Made by a program: the position numbers and the translations under genes
Shown: piece after piece, positions 50,011 through 59,800 of the stretch
Layout of the letters: every line of letters begins with the position of its first letter
Position numbering within the stretch: position 1 is the stretch's first letter
Assembly (NCBI GenBank): GCA_036156195.1
Contig: JAYZUZ010000011.1
Span: 434,001-498,000, forward strand
DNA length: 64,000 bases
Direction of reading: 5' to 3'
Origin: Abyssibacter sp036156195
GTDB taxonomy: Bacteria; Pseudomonadota; Gammaproteobacteria; Nevskiales; OUC007
Notes under the pieces: model-generated
What the model saw: only the letters and a program-made list of their open reading frames with translations
What the model was told of the DNA's origin: nothing
The model's database searches: none

Positions 50011-50403
50011 ATGTCACTGGAGCGATGGATCATTCTCCTGACGGCGCTTGTGTTTGCCGCCTACGGCGTGGGATTTGTCCTCGCGCCGCAAAGCATGCTG
50101 GCGTGGGCCACGGGCAGTGGCGTGAACACACCTTCGGCGGTGATTGACCTGCGTGCCACCTACGGCGGCCTGTCGCTGGCAGTCGGGCTGGTGTTGTACT
50201 GGCTGGGTCAACGCGAGGCCTGGTGGCCGCTGGGCTTACGCGTGGTGATTGCACTCATGCTGGGCATGGGCGGCGGACGGCTGGTCGGCATGGTGGTGGA
50301 CGGCGGGGCCAACGCGGTGATGTACACCTATCTCGCGCTGGAAGTCGTGGCCGCAGCATTCGCGACATGGCTCTTACGACGCCTGAAGCAGCCCGAGCAC
50401 TGA
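50011..50403 (+). CDS. DUF4345 membrane protein
   Basis: A 130-residue protein with four predicted membrane helices: IILLTALVFAAYGVGFVLAP, YGGLSLAVGLVLYWLG, LRVVIALMLGMGGGRLVGMV and YLALEVVAAAFATWLL. The fold and length fit the DUF4345 family. Cytoplasmic basic residues end the chain (RRLKQPEH). Function unknown. Confidence 0.8.
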   Translation: MSLERWIILLTALVFAAYGVGFVLAPQSMLAWATGSGVNTPSAVIDLRATYGGLSLAVGLVLYWLGQREAWWPLGLRVVIALMLGMGGGRLVGMVVDGGANAVMYTYLALEVVAAAFATWLLRRLKQPEH

Positions 50404-50476
50404 GACCGCCAACGCGGATTCGCCTAAACCGGCGACCGTCGCACACGAGCAGGCAAGACATAGCAGGAGTGACCCC

Positions 50477-51304
50477 ATGATCATCGACGCCTGGGCGCAG
50501 CACCCGACCCGCCGGCATCTCGCAGACCCGATCTTCGACTCGCTGCGGCGCTGGACCAAGATCCCCTTGCCCGATGAGGAACCACCCGTGCGAACCACAG
50601 TGGCATTAATGGATCAGGCTGGGGTGGACTGCAGCCTGATTTCGGCCTGGGTGGCGCCCCGCAACGTCATGATCTCCAATGATGAAGTGGCCGATTTCGT
50701 GGCCCAGGCACCGGATCGGCTGGTGGGTGTGGGGTCGGTGGACATCTCCCGGCCGATGGATGCCGTGCGCGAGATTCGCCGCTGTGTGCATGAACTGGGC
50801 TTCAAAGCCATCCGCGTGTTGCCCTGGCTCTGGGAGGCTCCGCCAACCGACCGCCGCTTCTACCCGGTGTACACAGCCTGCTGCGATCTGGGCATTCCGT
50901 TCTGCACCCAGATCGGACACACCGGCCCACTCATGCCATCGGAGGTGGGCCGCCCGATCTACCTGGATCAGGTGGCGCTGGATTTCCCCGAACTGGTCAT
51001 CGTGGGCGGACATATCGGCTATCCGTGGACGGAAGAAGCCATCGCAGTCGCGACCAAGCATGAACACGTCTACATCGACACCTCGGCCTATACGGCCAAA
51101 CGCTATCCAGCGGCGCTGGTGGAGTTCATGCGCGGCCACGGCCGCGGCAAGCTGTTGTTCGGCACCAATTACCCGATGATCACCCCGGCGCAGGCACTCG
51201 CGGATCTCGATTCGCTGGGGCTGGACGGTGAGGCACGACAGCAATTTCTCGGCGGCACGGCCTGCCGCGTCTTCGGCCTGGACGAACGATTTGAAACCGG
51301 CTGA
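50477..51304 (+). CDS. Amidohydrolase-family protein (ACMSD-like)
   Basis: A 275-residue TIM-barrel protein, ATG 50477. The order MIIDAWAQHP, VRTTVALMDQAGVD, GFKAIRVLPWLW, FCTQIGHTGPL, LVIVGGHIGYPW and HVYIDTSAYTAKRYP, with a C-terminal LLFGTNYPMI, follows the ACMSD/amidohydrolase-2 family. Unlike canonical members the first HxH is degenerate (DAWAQH), while the later His residues are kept. Family members decarboxylate or hydrolyse aromatic or cyclic acids. The substrate is unknown. Confidence 0.86.
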   Translation: MIIDAWAQHPTRRHLADPIFDSLRRWTKIPLPDEEPPVRTTVALMDQAGVDCSLISAWVAPRNVMISNDEVADFVAQAPDRLVGVGSVDISRPMDAVREIRRCVHELGFKAIRVLPWLWEAPPTDRRFYPVYTACCDLGIPFCTQIGHTGPLMPSEVGRPIYLDQVALDFPELVIVGGHIGYPWTEEAIAVATKHEHVYIDTSAYTAKRYPAALVEFMRGHGRGKLLFGTNYPMITPAQALADLDSLGLDGEARQQFLGGTACRVFGLDERFETG

Positions 51305-51334
51305 TCATCGCAGACTTGGAGCGGGGCTGAGCAC

Positions 51335-51841
51335 ATGAAAACCGTCATCTTCGGCAACTCGGGATCGGGCAAATCCACCTACGCGAAGATGCTTGCCGAG
51401 AACACCGCCTGCCCTCACCTGGACCTGGACAGCATTGCCTGGGACCCGACTGCCACCACACCGACCCGTCGCCCGCTCCAGGACAGCGCGGCCCAAATCG
51501 ATGCTTTTGTGCAGGCGGCGGACAGCTGGGTGATCGAAGGGTGCTACGCCGACCTGCTCGCACTTGCCCTGCCGCAGGCCACCGACCTGGTGTTCCTCAA
51601 TCCGGGTGTGGACACTTGCATCGCCAACGCCCGCAACCGGCCCTGGGAGCCGCACAAGTACCCCAGCCCGGAGGCGCAGAACGCCAACCTCGACATGCTC
51701 ATCGACTGGATTCGCGATTACACCAAGCGCGACGACGAGTTTTCGCTGGCCGCGCATCGCCGGCTGTTCGAGGGGTTTGCCGGACGCAAGCGGGAATTCA
51801 CATCCAATGATCGCGGAACAGGCGCGCTAGGCCACAGATGA
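51335..51841 (+). CDS. P-loop NTPase, adenylate-kinase-like
   Basis: A 168-residue protein. The Walker A motif GNSGSGKSTYAKML is at the start (7-20), and HLDLDSIAWDP follows, as in small nucleoside/shikimate-kinase-like ATPases and topology-modulation proteins (FlaR-like). WVIEGCYADLL and a basic lid region (NARNRPWEPHKYPS) fit. The substrate is unknown. The stop overlaps the ATG of the next gene (ATGA), so they are coupled. Confidence 0.85.
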   Translation: MKTVIFGNSGSGKSTYAKMLAENTACPHLDLDSIAWDPTATTPTRRPLQDSAAQIDAFVQAADSWVIEGCYADLLALALPQATDLVFLNPGVDTCIANARNRPWEPHKYPSPEAQNANLDMLIDWIRDYTKRDDEFSLAAHRRLFEGFAGRKREFTSNDRGTGALGHR

Positions 51842-52230
51842 CCTGGCTGCCCATCATTGCTGGACTGGCCCTCGGGGCCGGCGTCGCCATGGCTGCGCGC
51901 TGGACCGGCTTCGACCGGGACCGCAGCTTTTATCCCACCGTGCTGATCGTAGTGGCCAGCTATTACGTGCTGTTTGCCGTCATGGGGGGGCAGGCGCTGG
52001 GCGTGGAACTGGCCGTTGCGGCGGGTTTTTCCGGGTTGGCGCTGCTTGGCGGTTACGGCAGGCTGTGGCTGGTCGGACTTGGCCTGCTGCTCCACGGGGT
52101 GTTTGACCTGCTCCATCCCGCCGTCATCGACAACCCCGGCGTGCCCGTCTGGTGGCCTGCCTTCTGTGCCGCGGTGGACCTGCTGCTCGGCGGCTGGGTG
52201 ATCTGGATGTCGCGACAGGTGGGTGCCTGA
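51838..52230 (+). CDS. Small membrane protein, four helices
   Basis: A 130-residue protein starting in the stop of the P-loop gene. Helices are at IIAGLALGAGVAMAARW, YPTVLIVVASYYVLFAVMGG, LAVAAGFSGLALLGGYGRLWLVGLGLLLHG and FCAAVDLLLGGWVIWM. A conserved-looking LHGVFDLLHPAVIDNPGVPVWW loop faces one side. No named family, but the shape recalls DUF6010-type small membrane proteins. Confidence 0.75.
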   Translation: MTWLPIIAGLALGAGVAMAARWTGFDRDRSFYPTVLIVVASYYVLFAVMGGQALGVELAVAAGFSGLALLGGYGRLWLVGLGLLLHGVFDLLHPAVIDNPGVPVWWPAFCAAVDLLLGGWVIWMSRQVGA

Positions 52231-52279
52231 TCCGCTGACAGACCTGACGCAAACGGGGCAACAGGCTCTGTCGCCAGGA

Positions 52280-53629
52280 CTAGCGTGACCGTTTGCGGCC
52301 CCTGGCTGGGGTCAATTCGATCACGTCGGCCCGAGCGATTTCGATGCGGTCGCGTCCAGCCCGCTTGGCTGCGTACAGGGCATCGTCGGCGCGCGAGAGC
52401 AGGCCGGTCAGCGTCTCCTCGCTGCCCAGCTCGCCAAGCCCGATACTGCATCGCACGGCAAGGCCCGCCCCGTCATGCGAGAGGGCGCGGGTTCTGAGCA
52501 ATTCCTGGAAGCGACCCATCAGCGTTTTGGCGCCCTCCAGGTCTGTCATGGGCAGCAGCAGGGCAAACTCCTCGCCGCCAATCCGGCCCAGCACATCCTT
52601 CTCGCGGAACAGTTCTTTCATCAAGTCACCGAGGTGCCGGATTACGGCATCACCGCCCTGATGGCCGTAGGTATCGTTGGTTTCCTTGAAATGATCGATG
52701 TCGACAATGCCCAGACAAAGCGGTGAACCCTGCTCGCGCGCCTGCCGGGTCGCTTCTTCGGCCTGTTCGAAGAACCCTCGCCGGTTGCTCAGCCGCGACA
52801 AGGGGTCTTCTGTGGCGAGCGCCCGCAGTTCGCCTTCCAGCTGCTCCCGCCGGAAGATTTCGGTCCGCATGTCCTCCATGACCTGGCGCATCTGGGTGAT
52901 ATCGCTTTCGATCGCAAAATAGCCCTGGACCTCGCCGCCAGCGGACCGGATGGGGTGCAATGAGATACGGACCCAGTACGGGTGACCGTTCTTCCGGTAG
53001 TTCAGCAACTCGCAGGTGTAGGGCTCACCCCGTGCGATGTGCTGGTTCATCTCGCGCACCGTATCCAGGCAGGTACCAGGCCCGCGAAAAATCCGGCCTG
53101 GCCGTCGTCCGCGCAGTTCGTCCACTGCGTAGCCGGTCATGAGACAAAAGCCTCGGTTACACCAGGTGAGCTCACCCGACGCGTCGGTGATGACCACCCC
53201 TTCGCAGGTTGATTCGATGATGGAGCTGAGCTGCCTGAGCTGGGTCCGTTCCTCCAGCTCCTGGGTGCAGTCCTGAAAAACACCGAACAGCGCATGCACC
53301 TCGCCTTGTGGCCCCAGCTCGACCTCGCCCTTGGCCCGGACTTGGCGCATCGAGCCGTTGCGATGAATCAACCGGCAGTTGAACGTCCAGCCGAGCCCGG
53401 TGTCGATTGCGCGCTGCACAACGGCACGCACACGGTCATGTTCGTCGGGGTGATAAACCTGGATCGCGAACTCGAGATCGGGGGTGATTTCGCCCGGCTC
53501 ATAGCCGTGGATGCGAAACACCTCGTCCGACCAGAAAAGATCTTCGGTGACCAGATCCAGCCGCCAATGGCCCACCCCGGCCAAGCGCTCGGCCGCCTGA
53601 AGCATGCGCCGCTCTGTTTTGTGGTTCAT
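52280..53629 (-). CDS. PAS-PAS-GGDEF diguanylate cyclase
   Basis: A 449-residue protein, ATG 53629, behind GGAGGT. Two PAS domains (~10-125: GHWRLDLVTEDLFWSDEVFRI; ~130-245: IIESTCEGVVITDASGELTWCN) are followed by a helical linker and a GGDEF domain with IGGEEF near residue 355. An RxxD-type inhibitory site is not obvious (KDVLGRIGGEEF). It should make cyclic di-GMP in the cytoplasm in response to a PAS ligand or redox signal. It lies 124 bases after the histidine kinase gene, same strand, which has PAS domains of the same kind. Confidence 0.93.
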   Translation of the reverse strand: MNHKTERRMLQAAERLAGVGHWRLDLVTEDLFWSDEVFRIHGYEPGEITPDLEFAIQVYHPDEHDRVRAVVQRAIDTGLGWTFNCRLIHRNGSMRQVRAKGEVELGPQGEVHALFGVFQDCTQELEERTQLRQLSSIIESTCEGVVITDASGELTWCNRGFCLMTGYAVDELRGRRPGRIFRGPGTCLDTVREMNQHIARGEPYTCELLNYRKNGHPYWVRISLHPIRSAGGEVQGYFAIESDITQMRQVMEDMRTEIFRREQLEGELRALATEDPLSRLSNRRGFFEQAEEATRQAREQGSPLCLGIVDIDHFKETNDTYGHQGGDAVIRHLGDLMKELFREKDVLGRIGGEEFALLLPMTDLEGAKTLMGRFQELLRTRALSHDGAGLAVRCSIGLGELGSEETLTGLLSRADDALYAAKRAGRDRIEIARADVIELTPARGRKRSR

Positions 53630-53777
53630 GTGACCTCCAACGATCGCGGACACGCGATCGCGTCACGCCTGACGACGTCGTCTTTAGCTGGAGGTATCGC
53701 CCGTTGCCGGACAAGCTTGAATACACCCGACAGACGGTGACAGGCCATGGCCACCCCACCGGGCCCGCAGACCGCCG

Positions 53778-55847
53778 TTAAGCGACTGGCTGAGCAGGCC
53801 AGCGCAGGGTAAAGGTCGCCCCCTCGCCAGGTCGGGCATCGGCTGAAATCGAGCCGCTATGGCGCTCCAGCACGAGACGACAAATCGCCAGCCCAAGGCC
53901 CGACCCGTCGCTGTCCACCTTGAGCCGTTCGAACAGACGGAAGATTCTGGTCGCGTGCTTGGGATCAAAGCCTTGTCCGTTGTCTGCGACTTCGATCCAG
54001 ACTTGGTCGTCCGTCCGGCCGCCCCGAACGCGGATCTCCGGTGATTGCTCGCCCCGGTATCGCAGGCTGTTCTCGATGAGATTCTGCAAGACCTGCCCCA
54101 TGAGTCCGGGGTCGCAAAAGGCCGTTGGCAATGGCGTTCTGATCAGCCGTCCTCCCGCCTCTTCCAGCTTGGTGGTCAGGTCGTCCTGCACGTGATCCAG
54201 CAGGGTGTCCAGCGGAGTCTGGACCTGCTGCAGTGCGGCGCTGCGGACGCGGGAAATCGACAGCAGCCCCTCGATGCGTGACTGCATTCTGTCCATCGAC
54301 TGAAGCAGGTACTTCACATACTGCTGGCGCCGGCCTTCCAGATTGGGCCCCAGGTCCTGGATGAGCAGTTCGGAGAAACTGCGCATGTTCAGCAGCGGCG
54401 AGGTCAGGTCATGGCTGGCCACATAGGCGAAGTTCTCCAGACTGCGGTTGCTGAGTTCCAGTTCGCGCTGGTGCCGTTCCAGCGCCCGCGTGTGCTCGAC
54501 GAGCCGTGCCTGCTCCTTTGCCAACTGCTGCTTGAGCTCCACTGCCGCCGTGATGTCCTGGAAAGCGCCGGTCAGCCGAACGGTCTGGCCCGCCTCCTGC
54601 TCAGCCTGACCCACAGCACGCACCCAGATGCGCTCACCGTTAGCGCGGATGAACGGCAATTCCAGATCATAGGGCACACCCTGATGCAGGCAGCGATTCA
54701 CCGCCTCCTGAATCACGGGTCGCGCCTCGGGCGCGTAGAACTCGATGGCCCGATCCAACGGTGGCAGTTCACCGACCGGCAGCCCATGAATCGCGTAGGT
54801 CATGTCGGACCATTGCAGCTGCCCGGTGGCGCAGTCCAGTTCCCAGCCACCGATGCCGGCCACGGCACTGACCCGCGCGAGTCGGGCTTCGCTGTCACGC
54901 AATGCCTGCTCGCGCAGCTTGCGATCCGTGATCAGCTGATGGACGCCGTACATCCATTCGGGCTTGCCGTCTGCTGTCCGGGTCCGGACGCGGCCACGGT
55001 CCAGCACCCAGATCCACGAGCCGTCGCGATGTCGCATTCTGGCTTCGCATTCGTAGTACGGCGCCTGCCCCGAAAAATGGGCCTCCAACGCCGCCCCGGA
55101 ACGGGCCAGGTCATCGGGGTGGGTGTGTTCGGTCCAGGTGTCGATGGAGACCGGCTGAAGTTCATCCAACCGGTAGCCGATGAACTCGGCCCAGGTGTCG
55201 TTGAACCGGGTTTCGCCGGTTTGGACGTTCCATTCCCAGGTGCCAAACTGGGTGCCATCCAGCGTGGCGGCCAGCCGCCAGTTTTCCTCCGCCAGCGCAG
55301 CACCACGCGCCACATCAACGTCACGGGAGCGTGCCGCGTCCAGGACCCACGCCATGGCGCCGGCCTGAGCATGCAGCAGCGCCCGATGGTGCTCCGACGG
55401 GAACTCGGCATGAGGCGTCAGAGCACACAGCGCGCCCTGCTGCACACCATCCGCCGTCTGCAACGATGTCACAAACAGGCCGGCGGTAGCGGGTAGCAGA
55501 CCTCGCAGGCGGGACGGCAACTCGAGGCAGGCGTCGCCACCGTTCGCGACCGCGTCGATCACCGCCGGTGCCATCGAAAGTCGTTGTGTGGTCTCGACAC
55601 TCAGGCCACGCCAGGCGACCGGCTCAAGACTGTGCTCGTGACGCCGCATGACCACGAGACTTTCGAGCCCCGTTCCGAGAGCGATGACGTCGAGCAGCGC
55701 GGGCAACGCCGACTGTTGGGCCAGCGCAGGCGACTGGCGCGATTCGACCGATGCGACGCTGCTCACGGATTGCACGTTTGAACTGGCGGACACCTGCTCG
55801 CGAGCAGGCGCCGCATGACGCGCACTTCGGCCTGACACAGTCGGCAC
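53778..55847 (-). CDS. GAF/PAS sensor histidine kinase
   Basis: A 689-residue soluble kinase, GTG 55847. A GAF-like domain is at ~45-175. Two PAS domains follow, at ~190-315 (GTWEWNVQTGETRFND) and ~320-440 (GGWELDCATGQLQWSD). A coiled linker carries the phosphoacceptor helix FAYVASHDLTSPLLNMRSF (His479) and an HATPase domain (LIENSLRYRG, DNGQGFDP, GSGLGLAICR). No membrane helix. The H-box with LTSPL is of the phytochrome-like HWE-near group. The PAS-GGDEF gene downstream suggests a shared signal; the response regulator is not adjacent. Confidence 0.93.
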   Translation of the reverse strand: MPTVSGRSARHAAPAREQVSASSNVQSVSSVASVESRQSPALAQQSALPALLDVIALGTGLESLVVMRRHEHSLEPVAWRGLSVETTQRLSMAPAVIDAVANGGDACLELPSRLRGLLPATAGLFVTSLQTADGVQQGALCALTPHAEFPSEHHRALLHAQAGAMAWVLDAARSRDVDVARGAALAEENWRLAATLDGTQFGTWEWNVQTGETRFNDTWAEFIGYRLDELQPVSIDTWTEHTHPDDLARSGAALEAHFSGQAPYYECEARMRHRDGSWIWVLDRGRVRTRTADGKPEWMYGVHQLITDRKLREQALRDSEARLARVSAVAGIGGWELDCATGQLQWSDMTYAIHGLPVGELPPLDRAIEFYAPEARPVIQEAVNRCLHQGVPYDLELPFIRANGERIWVRAVGQAEQEAGQTVRLTGAFQDITAAVELKQQLAKEQARLVEHTRALERHQRELELSNRSLENFAYVASHDLTSPLLNMRSFSELLIQDLGPNLEGRRQQYVKYLLQSMDRMQSRIEGLLSISRVRSAALQQVQTPLDTLLDHVQDDLTTKLEEAGGRLIRTPLPTAFCDPGLMGQVLQNLIENSLRYRGEQSPEIRVRGGRTDDQVWIEVADNGQGFDPKHATRIFRLFERLKVDSDGSGLGLAICRLVLERHSGSISADARPGEGATFTLRWPAQPVA

Positions 55848-55973
55848 TCCGGTCCGGGGGGCTGAGGGTTATCGGACCGTGCCGGAAAGAGTTGAGTCAA
55901 CGCAATCCAGCGAACGACCAGTGCGGGCGGCCCCGCGATAGTCGGTCGACGACATCGCTGGATGGCGGGCGGC

Positions 55974-56756
55974 TCAGGCGGCCCGTGCCTGCTTGATCAC
56001 ATCGTAGGCGCGGGTGATTTCGCTGGTTTTCTGCTCGGCCACGGCCCGCATGGATTCCGGCAGCCCCTTGGCCGCCAGCCGGTCCGGGTGATGCTCGGCC
56101 ATCAGTCGCCGGTAGGCCTTTTTGACCTCAGCATCGGACGCCGAGGCCTGTACACCGATGATCTTGTAGGCGTCCGCCAACTCATCACGCTGCGGTGGCC
56201 GCCGACCGCCTGCCGATCCACCCCCCTGCGCCATGCGCAGCGAGGCATCGAGGCGGGCCAGATCCTGCTCGGACAGGCCCAGACCACGGCCGACCCGGAA
56301 GATGAGTTCGCGCTCGTTGTCGGTGATCTGGCCATCGGCAATGGCCACCTGAATCTGCGCGGTCAGGAAAACCTGGATGAGATGCACCTGCCCACGACAA
56401 GTTGCGCGGAACTTGCGCACCTCGCTGTCGACATCGAAATCCGGCTGCTTGCCACGATTAAAGGCGGCGATAGCCTGCTTGCGCTGCTCCGGCGTGAATC
56501 GGAACCGCTGCATCATGGCTTCCAACGCGGCGATCTCACTCTTGTCCACCCGGCCGTCGGACTTGCTGATGGCGCCCGCCACCGCAAATGTGGTTTCGAG
56601 AAACTGGTGCTGGGCTGCTCCGGCGATGAGCTTGGTCGGTGAAATTCGGCCGACTTGCCGGCCAATCCACCAGCCGAAGGCGGCCCCCATGAGCATGCCA
56701 GGCAGGCGACCAAAGGCAAAGCCGAGGACGGCGCCGATCAGAATTGCAGGAAACAT
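55974..56756 (-). CDS. djlA: DnaJ-like membrane co-chaperone DjlA
   Basis: A 260-residue protein. An N-terminal glycine-rich membrane helix (AILIGAVLGFAFGRLPGMLMG) is followed by a TerB-like domain (~52-165: FAVAGAISKSDGRVDKSEIAALE) and a C-terminal J domain (~192-258) with the HPD triad (His223-Asp225 in EHHPDRL). DjlA stimulates DnaK at the inner membrane. Order and length are normal for the family. It sits downstream of the giant repeat lipoprotein on the same strand, separated by a strong hairpin. Confidence 0.94.
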   Translation of the reverse strand: MFPAILIGAVLGFAFGRLPGMLMGAAFGWWIGRQVGRISPTKLIAGAAQHQFLETTFAVAGAISKSDGRVDKSEIAALEAMMQRFRFTPEQRKQAIAAFNRGKQPDFDVDSEVRKFRATCRGQVHLIQVFLTAQIQVAIADGQITDNERELIFRVGRGLGLSEQDLARLDASLRMAQGGGSAGGRRPPQRDELADAYKIIGVQASASDAEVKKAYRRLMAEHHPDRLAAKGLPESMRAVAEQKTSEITRAYDVIKQARAA

Positions 56757-56793
56757 GACGCCGGATTCTACGACAGCTGGCCCTGCAAGGAGA

Positions 56794-56837
56794 TGACAAC
56801 GCCGCCGGACCCATGGAGAAGCCCGGCGGCGTTGTCA
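56794..56837 (-). terminator. 15-base perfect hairpin after the repeat lipoprotein gene
   Basis: TGACAACGCCGCCGG and CCGGCGGCGTTGTCA are exact complements with a 14-base loop. The hairpin lies 18 bases after the stop of the 1685-residue gene. There is no T-run, so termination would be Rho-assisted or incomplete. Confidence 0.6.
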
Positions 56838-56855
56838 GTTGGAACGTGGTGGCGT

Positions 56856-59800
56856 TTAGGGTCGGTAGTCCATGAACACGCGACCTGAGCGGACCACGGG
56901 CTGGCCGTAGGCTTCCAGCGCCTGATCCCAATCCGGGCTGTTGGTAGAGGTCCCCGGCAGGCTTGCACCCTGGAAGCTGGCGCCGTTGTCCTGGCTGATC
57001 CACAACCGGCCATCTGCTGCCGTGACAACCACGTAGTTGCCCACGCCATGGACATCCGTGGTGGCCTGCCCGATCACGGTGGTCCAGTTCATCAGATCAT
57101 CGCTGTAGGACAGCCCGCCCGTGGTGGTCACGAAGTACCGGCCATTGATCAGACGGATTTCGTTGATCGGGCTTTGCAAACCCGGCGGCAGTTCGGTCCA
57201 GTTGGTGGCGTCCGACGAACTGTAGAGCTTGCCGCTGCCGCCGCCGAACAGGTACTGGCTGCCGTCGTGCATGATTTCCAGCGGATGGAAGCGTCCGGTG
57301 CTGCCGCTATAGACCTGCTCGGGCAGCGTGCCGGTGATGTCGGTCCAACCGGTACCGATATCGCGCCGAATCTCGCTGCTCGTGAACCCGAACTGGGGAT
57401 AGGCGAAGAACGTACCTGCCGCTTCATCGAGATCGGCATAGGTGCCGCGCACCAGCGTGTTCTCCAGCGTCCAGTTCTGGCCGTCGGCACTGACGTAGGC
57501 GATGACACGGTTATCGCTGCCGTCCTCGCCAAAGGTGGTGGAACTAATCGCTCCGCCCACCGCGACGAACTGCATGCCGCTCCACTCGACTTCCTGCAGG
57601 GGAACCTGACCATTGGGCGAGTCGAAGTCCAGCGGTATGGTCTGCTCCTGCCAGCTGAAGCCGCCGTCGTGACTGATGGCAACGACCGGGTCCACACCGC
57701 GCTGGATACCCTGCTCGTCATAGATCAGCCGGCTGCCAGCCGCGATCAGGCGATCACCCGCCACAACCACATCGTTGATCGCAAACGGGGCGTGGTGACT
57801 CCGGGTATCCCAGTTGCGGGCATCGGAACTCGCCCACAGCTGACCGTTGTTGCCCACGGCGACGTACCAGGTCCCGTCGTACGCAATGTCGTTGAGCTGC
57901 TCGACGGCTTCGCCCACCCGGCCCTGATTGGTCCAGGTCATGCCATCCGGACTGGTGTAGACATAACCCAGCACACCCACGACGACGAACTGCGAGCCGT
58001 CGAACAGAATGGCGCGCGGCAGTCCTGAGTTCACGAAGTGCTGACCGGAAATCGTGTTCCAGGTCCGGCCGTCCGTACTGCTCTGGACGGTGCGCCCATT
58101 GAAGACGCGGATGAAGGTCGTGCCATCGTAGGCCACCGTCGGGCTCTGGTTGGCCTGCAGGGCGGCGATATAGGCGGCGTCGTCAGCGGCCTCCACCCAG
58201 CTGTGACCATCCGGGCTGGTGTAAGTCCGGCTGCCGTTGATGCCCACGAACTGCGTGCCGTCATGGTAGATCTCGTTGACCCGCTCGCTCGGCTCAACCT
58301 CGCCCCACAGGTCGCCGTCAAAGCTCTTGAAGGTCGCTCGGGTCGACCCGCCCACCGCGGCGATGTAGGTCGTGCCATCGGTGGCAAAGGTCGAGAGGTT
58401 GCCGGAGGTGCTGTCCTGCAGCACCGGCGCATTGGCCGCCACCCACAGCTCCGTGTTGGTGCTGCGGAAGATCTGCCCACGGCCACCGATAGCAAAGAAC
58501 TGCGTGCCATCCCAGATCACCCGGTTGAGGTGGTTGAAGGTCTGGCGTGGCGACACCATGCGCCAGCCGTCCGAGACCTTCGCCGGTCCGTCATCCTGCG
58601 GATCACCAAAGAAGCCGGCGGTGCTCTGCCCCAGGGCAATGGTACCGATGGTGCCCGTGGCCACGGTCAGCAAATCGCTGGTGAGTGAGTAGACGGTCAG
58701 GTCCCGCAGATTGGGGCCAATCATCATCACATCGTCACCGACGATCACGTACAGCCCATTGGCCACGGTGATGTCGCGCAGATGGGCGTTAATGCCCCCC
58801 AGTGACAACCAGTTGAATCCATCGGCACTGACGGCCAAGGCGTTCTGGCCCACGACCACGAACTGACTGCCGTCCCAGGTCACCGCTCGCAGGTCCGGCG
58901 TACCGGGAATCGGATTGGCCAGGGTCCAGGTTTGCCCGCCGTCCACGCTGGTCACGATGTCACCGTCCAGTGCCACGGCGACGTAGGTGCCGTTGTGCTC
59001 GGTGATGTCCTGCAGGTTGCGGGAGCTGCCGGTGGCGACTTCGGTCCAGTTGCTCAGATCAGTGGACAGGAAGGCGCGACCGCCCAGTCCGACCCCGACA
59101 TACCGGCCCGACTGACCCTCCAGGTACTGCATGTTCAGGATGGCCTGATTACCCGGCAGGTCGGTCCAGTTGCTGCCGTCTGTGCTGGTGGACAGGAACG
59201 CGCTGCGCACGGCGATGAACTGACTGCCATCGAACTCGATATCGGTCGGACCACCCTCGAACGCCCCCCCACCGGTGAAGTTTGCACCGTCGGTTGTGAC
59301 GAACGGCAGGCTGTTGAACTGCCCAGCCATGACAAACCGACCATTCCCCCACTCGGCATCGAGAATCGTGCCGCTGGGCGGGGTGGCAATCGGTGCCATG
59401 CCGCCGATCACGTCGGCGCAGCTGGCATTCAGGATCAGGTCACGACCCGGCATGGTCCCGGCAGCCGAGGTCGGCGTGGGTGTGCAGCGCTGACCGTCGG
59501 GCTGACGGGTGATTTCGAAGGTATAGGGCGCACCCTCCTCGGCGGTGCCGTCCACGATCCGTACCGAGGAATTGCTCTGCGTGTAGGTATCGTTCAGCGG
59601 CACGCCATCCAGCGTGAAGCGGTAGTCCAGCGTGCCGCCGGTCTCCATGCCGCTGATGAACAGGTCCACGCTGTAGCGACCCGCCTCGGCGCAGCTGATG
59701 TCGATGTTGGTGATATCCGCGCCATTCACTGCACCCGAACCGTTGGCCACGGAGCAGACCAGGCCCGATGAGGGCTGTGCCCGCACGGTGTAGTCGCTGC

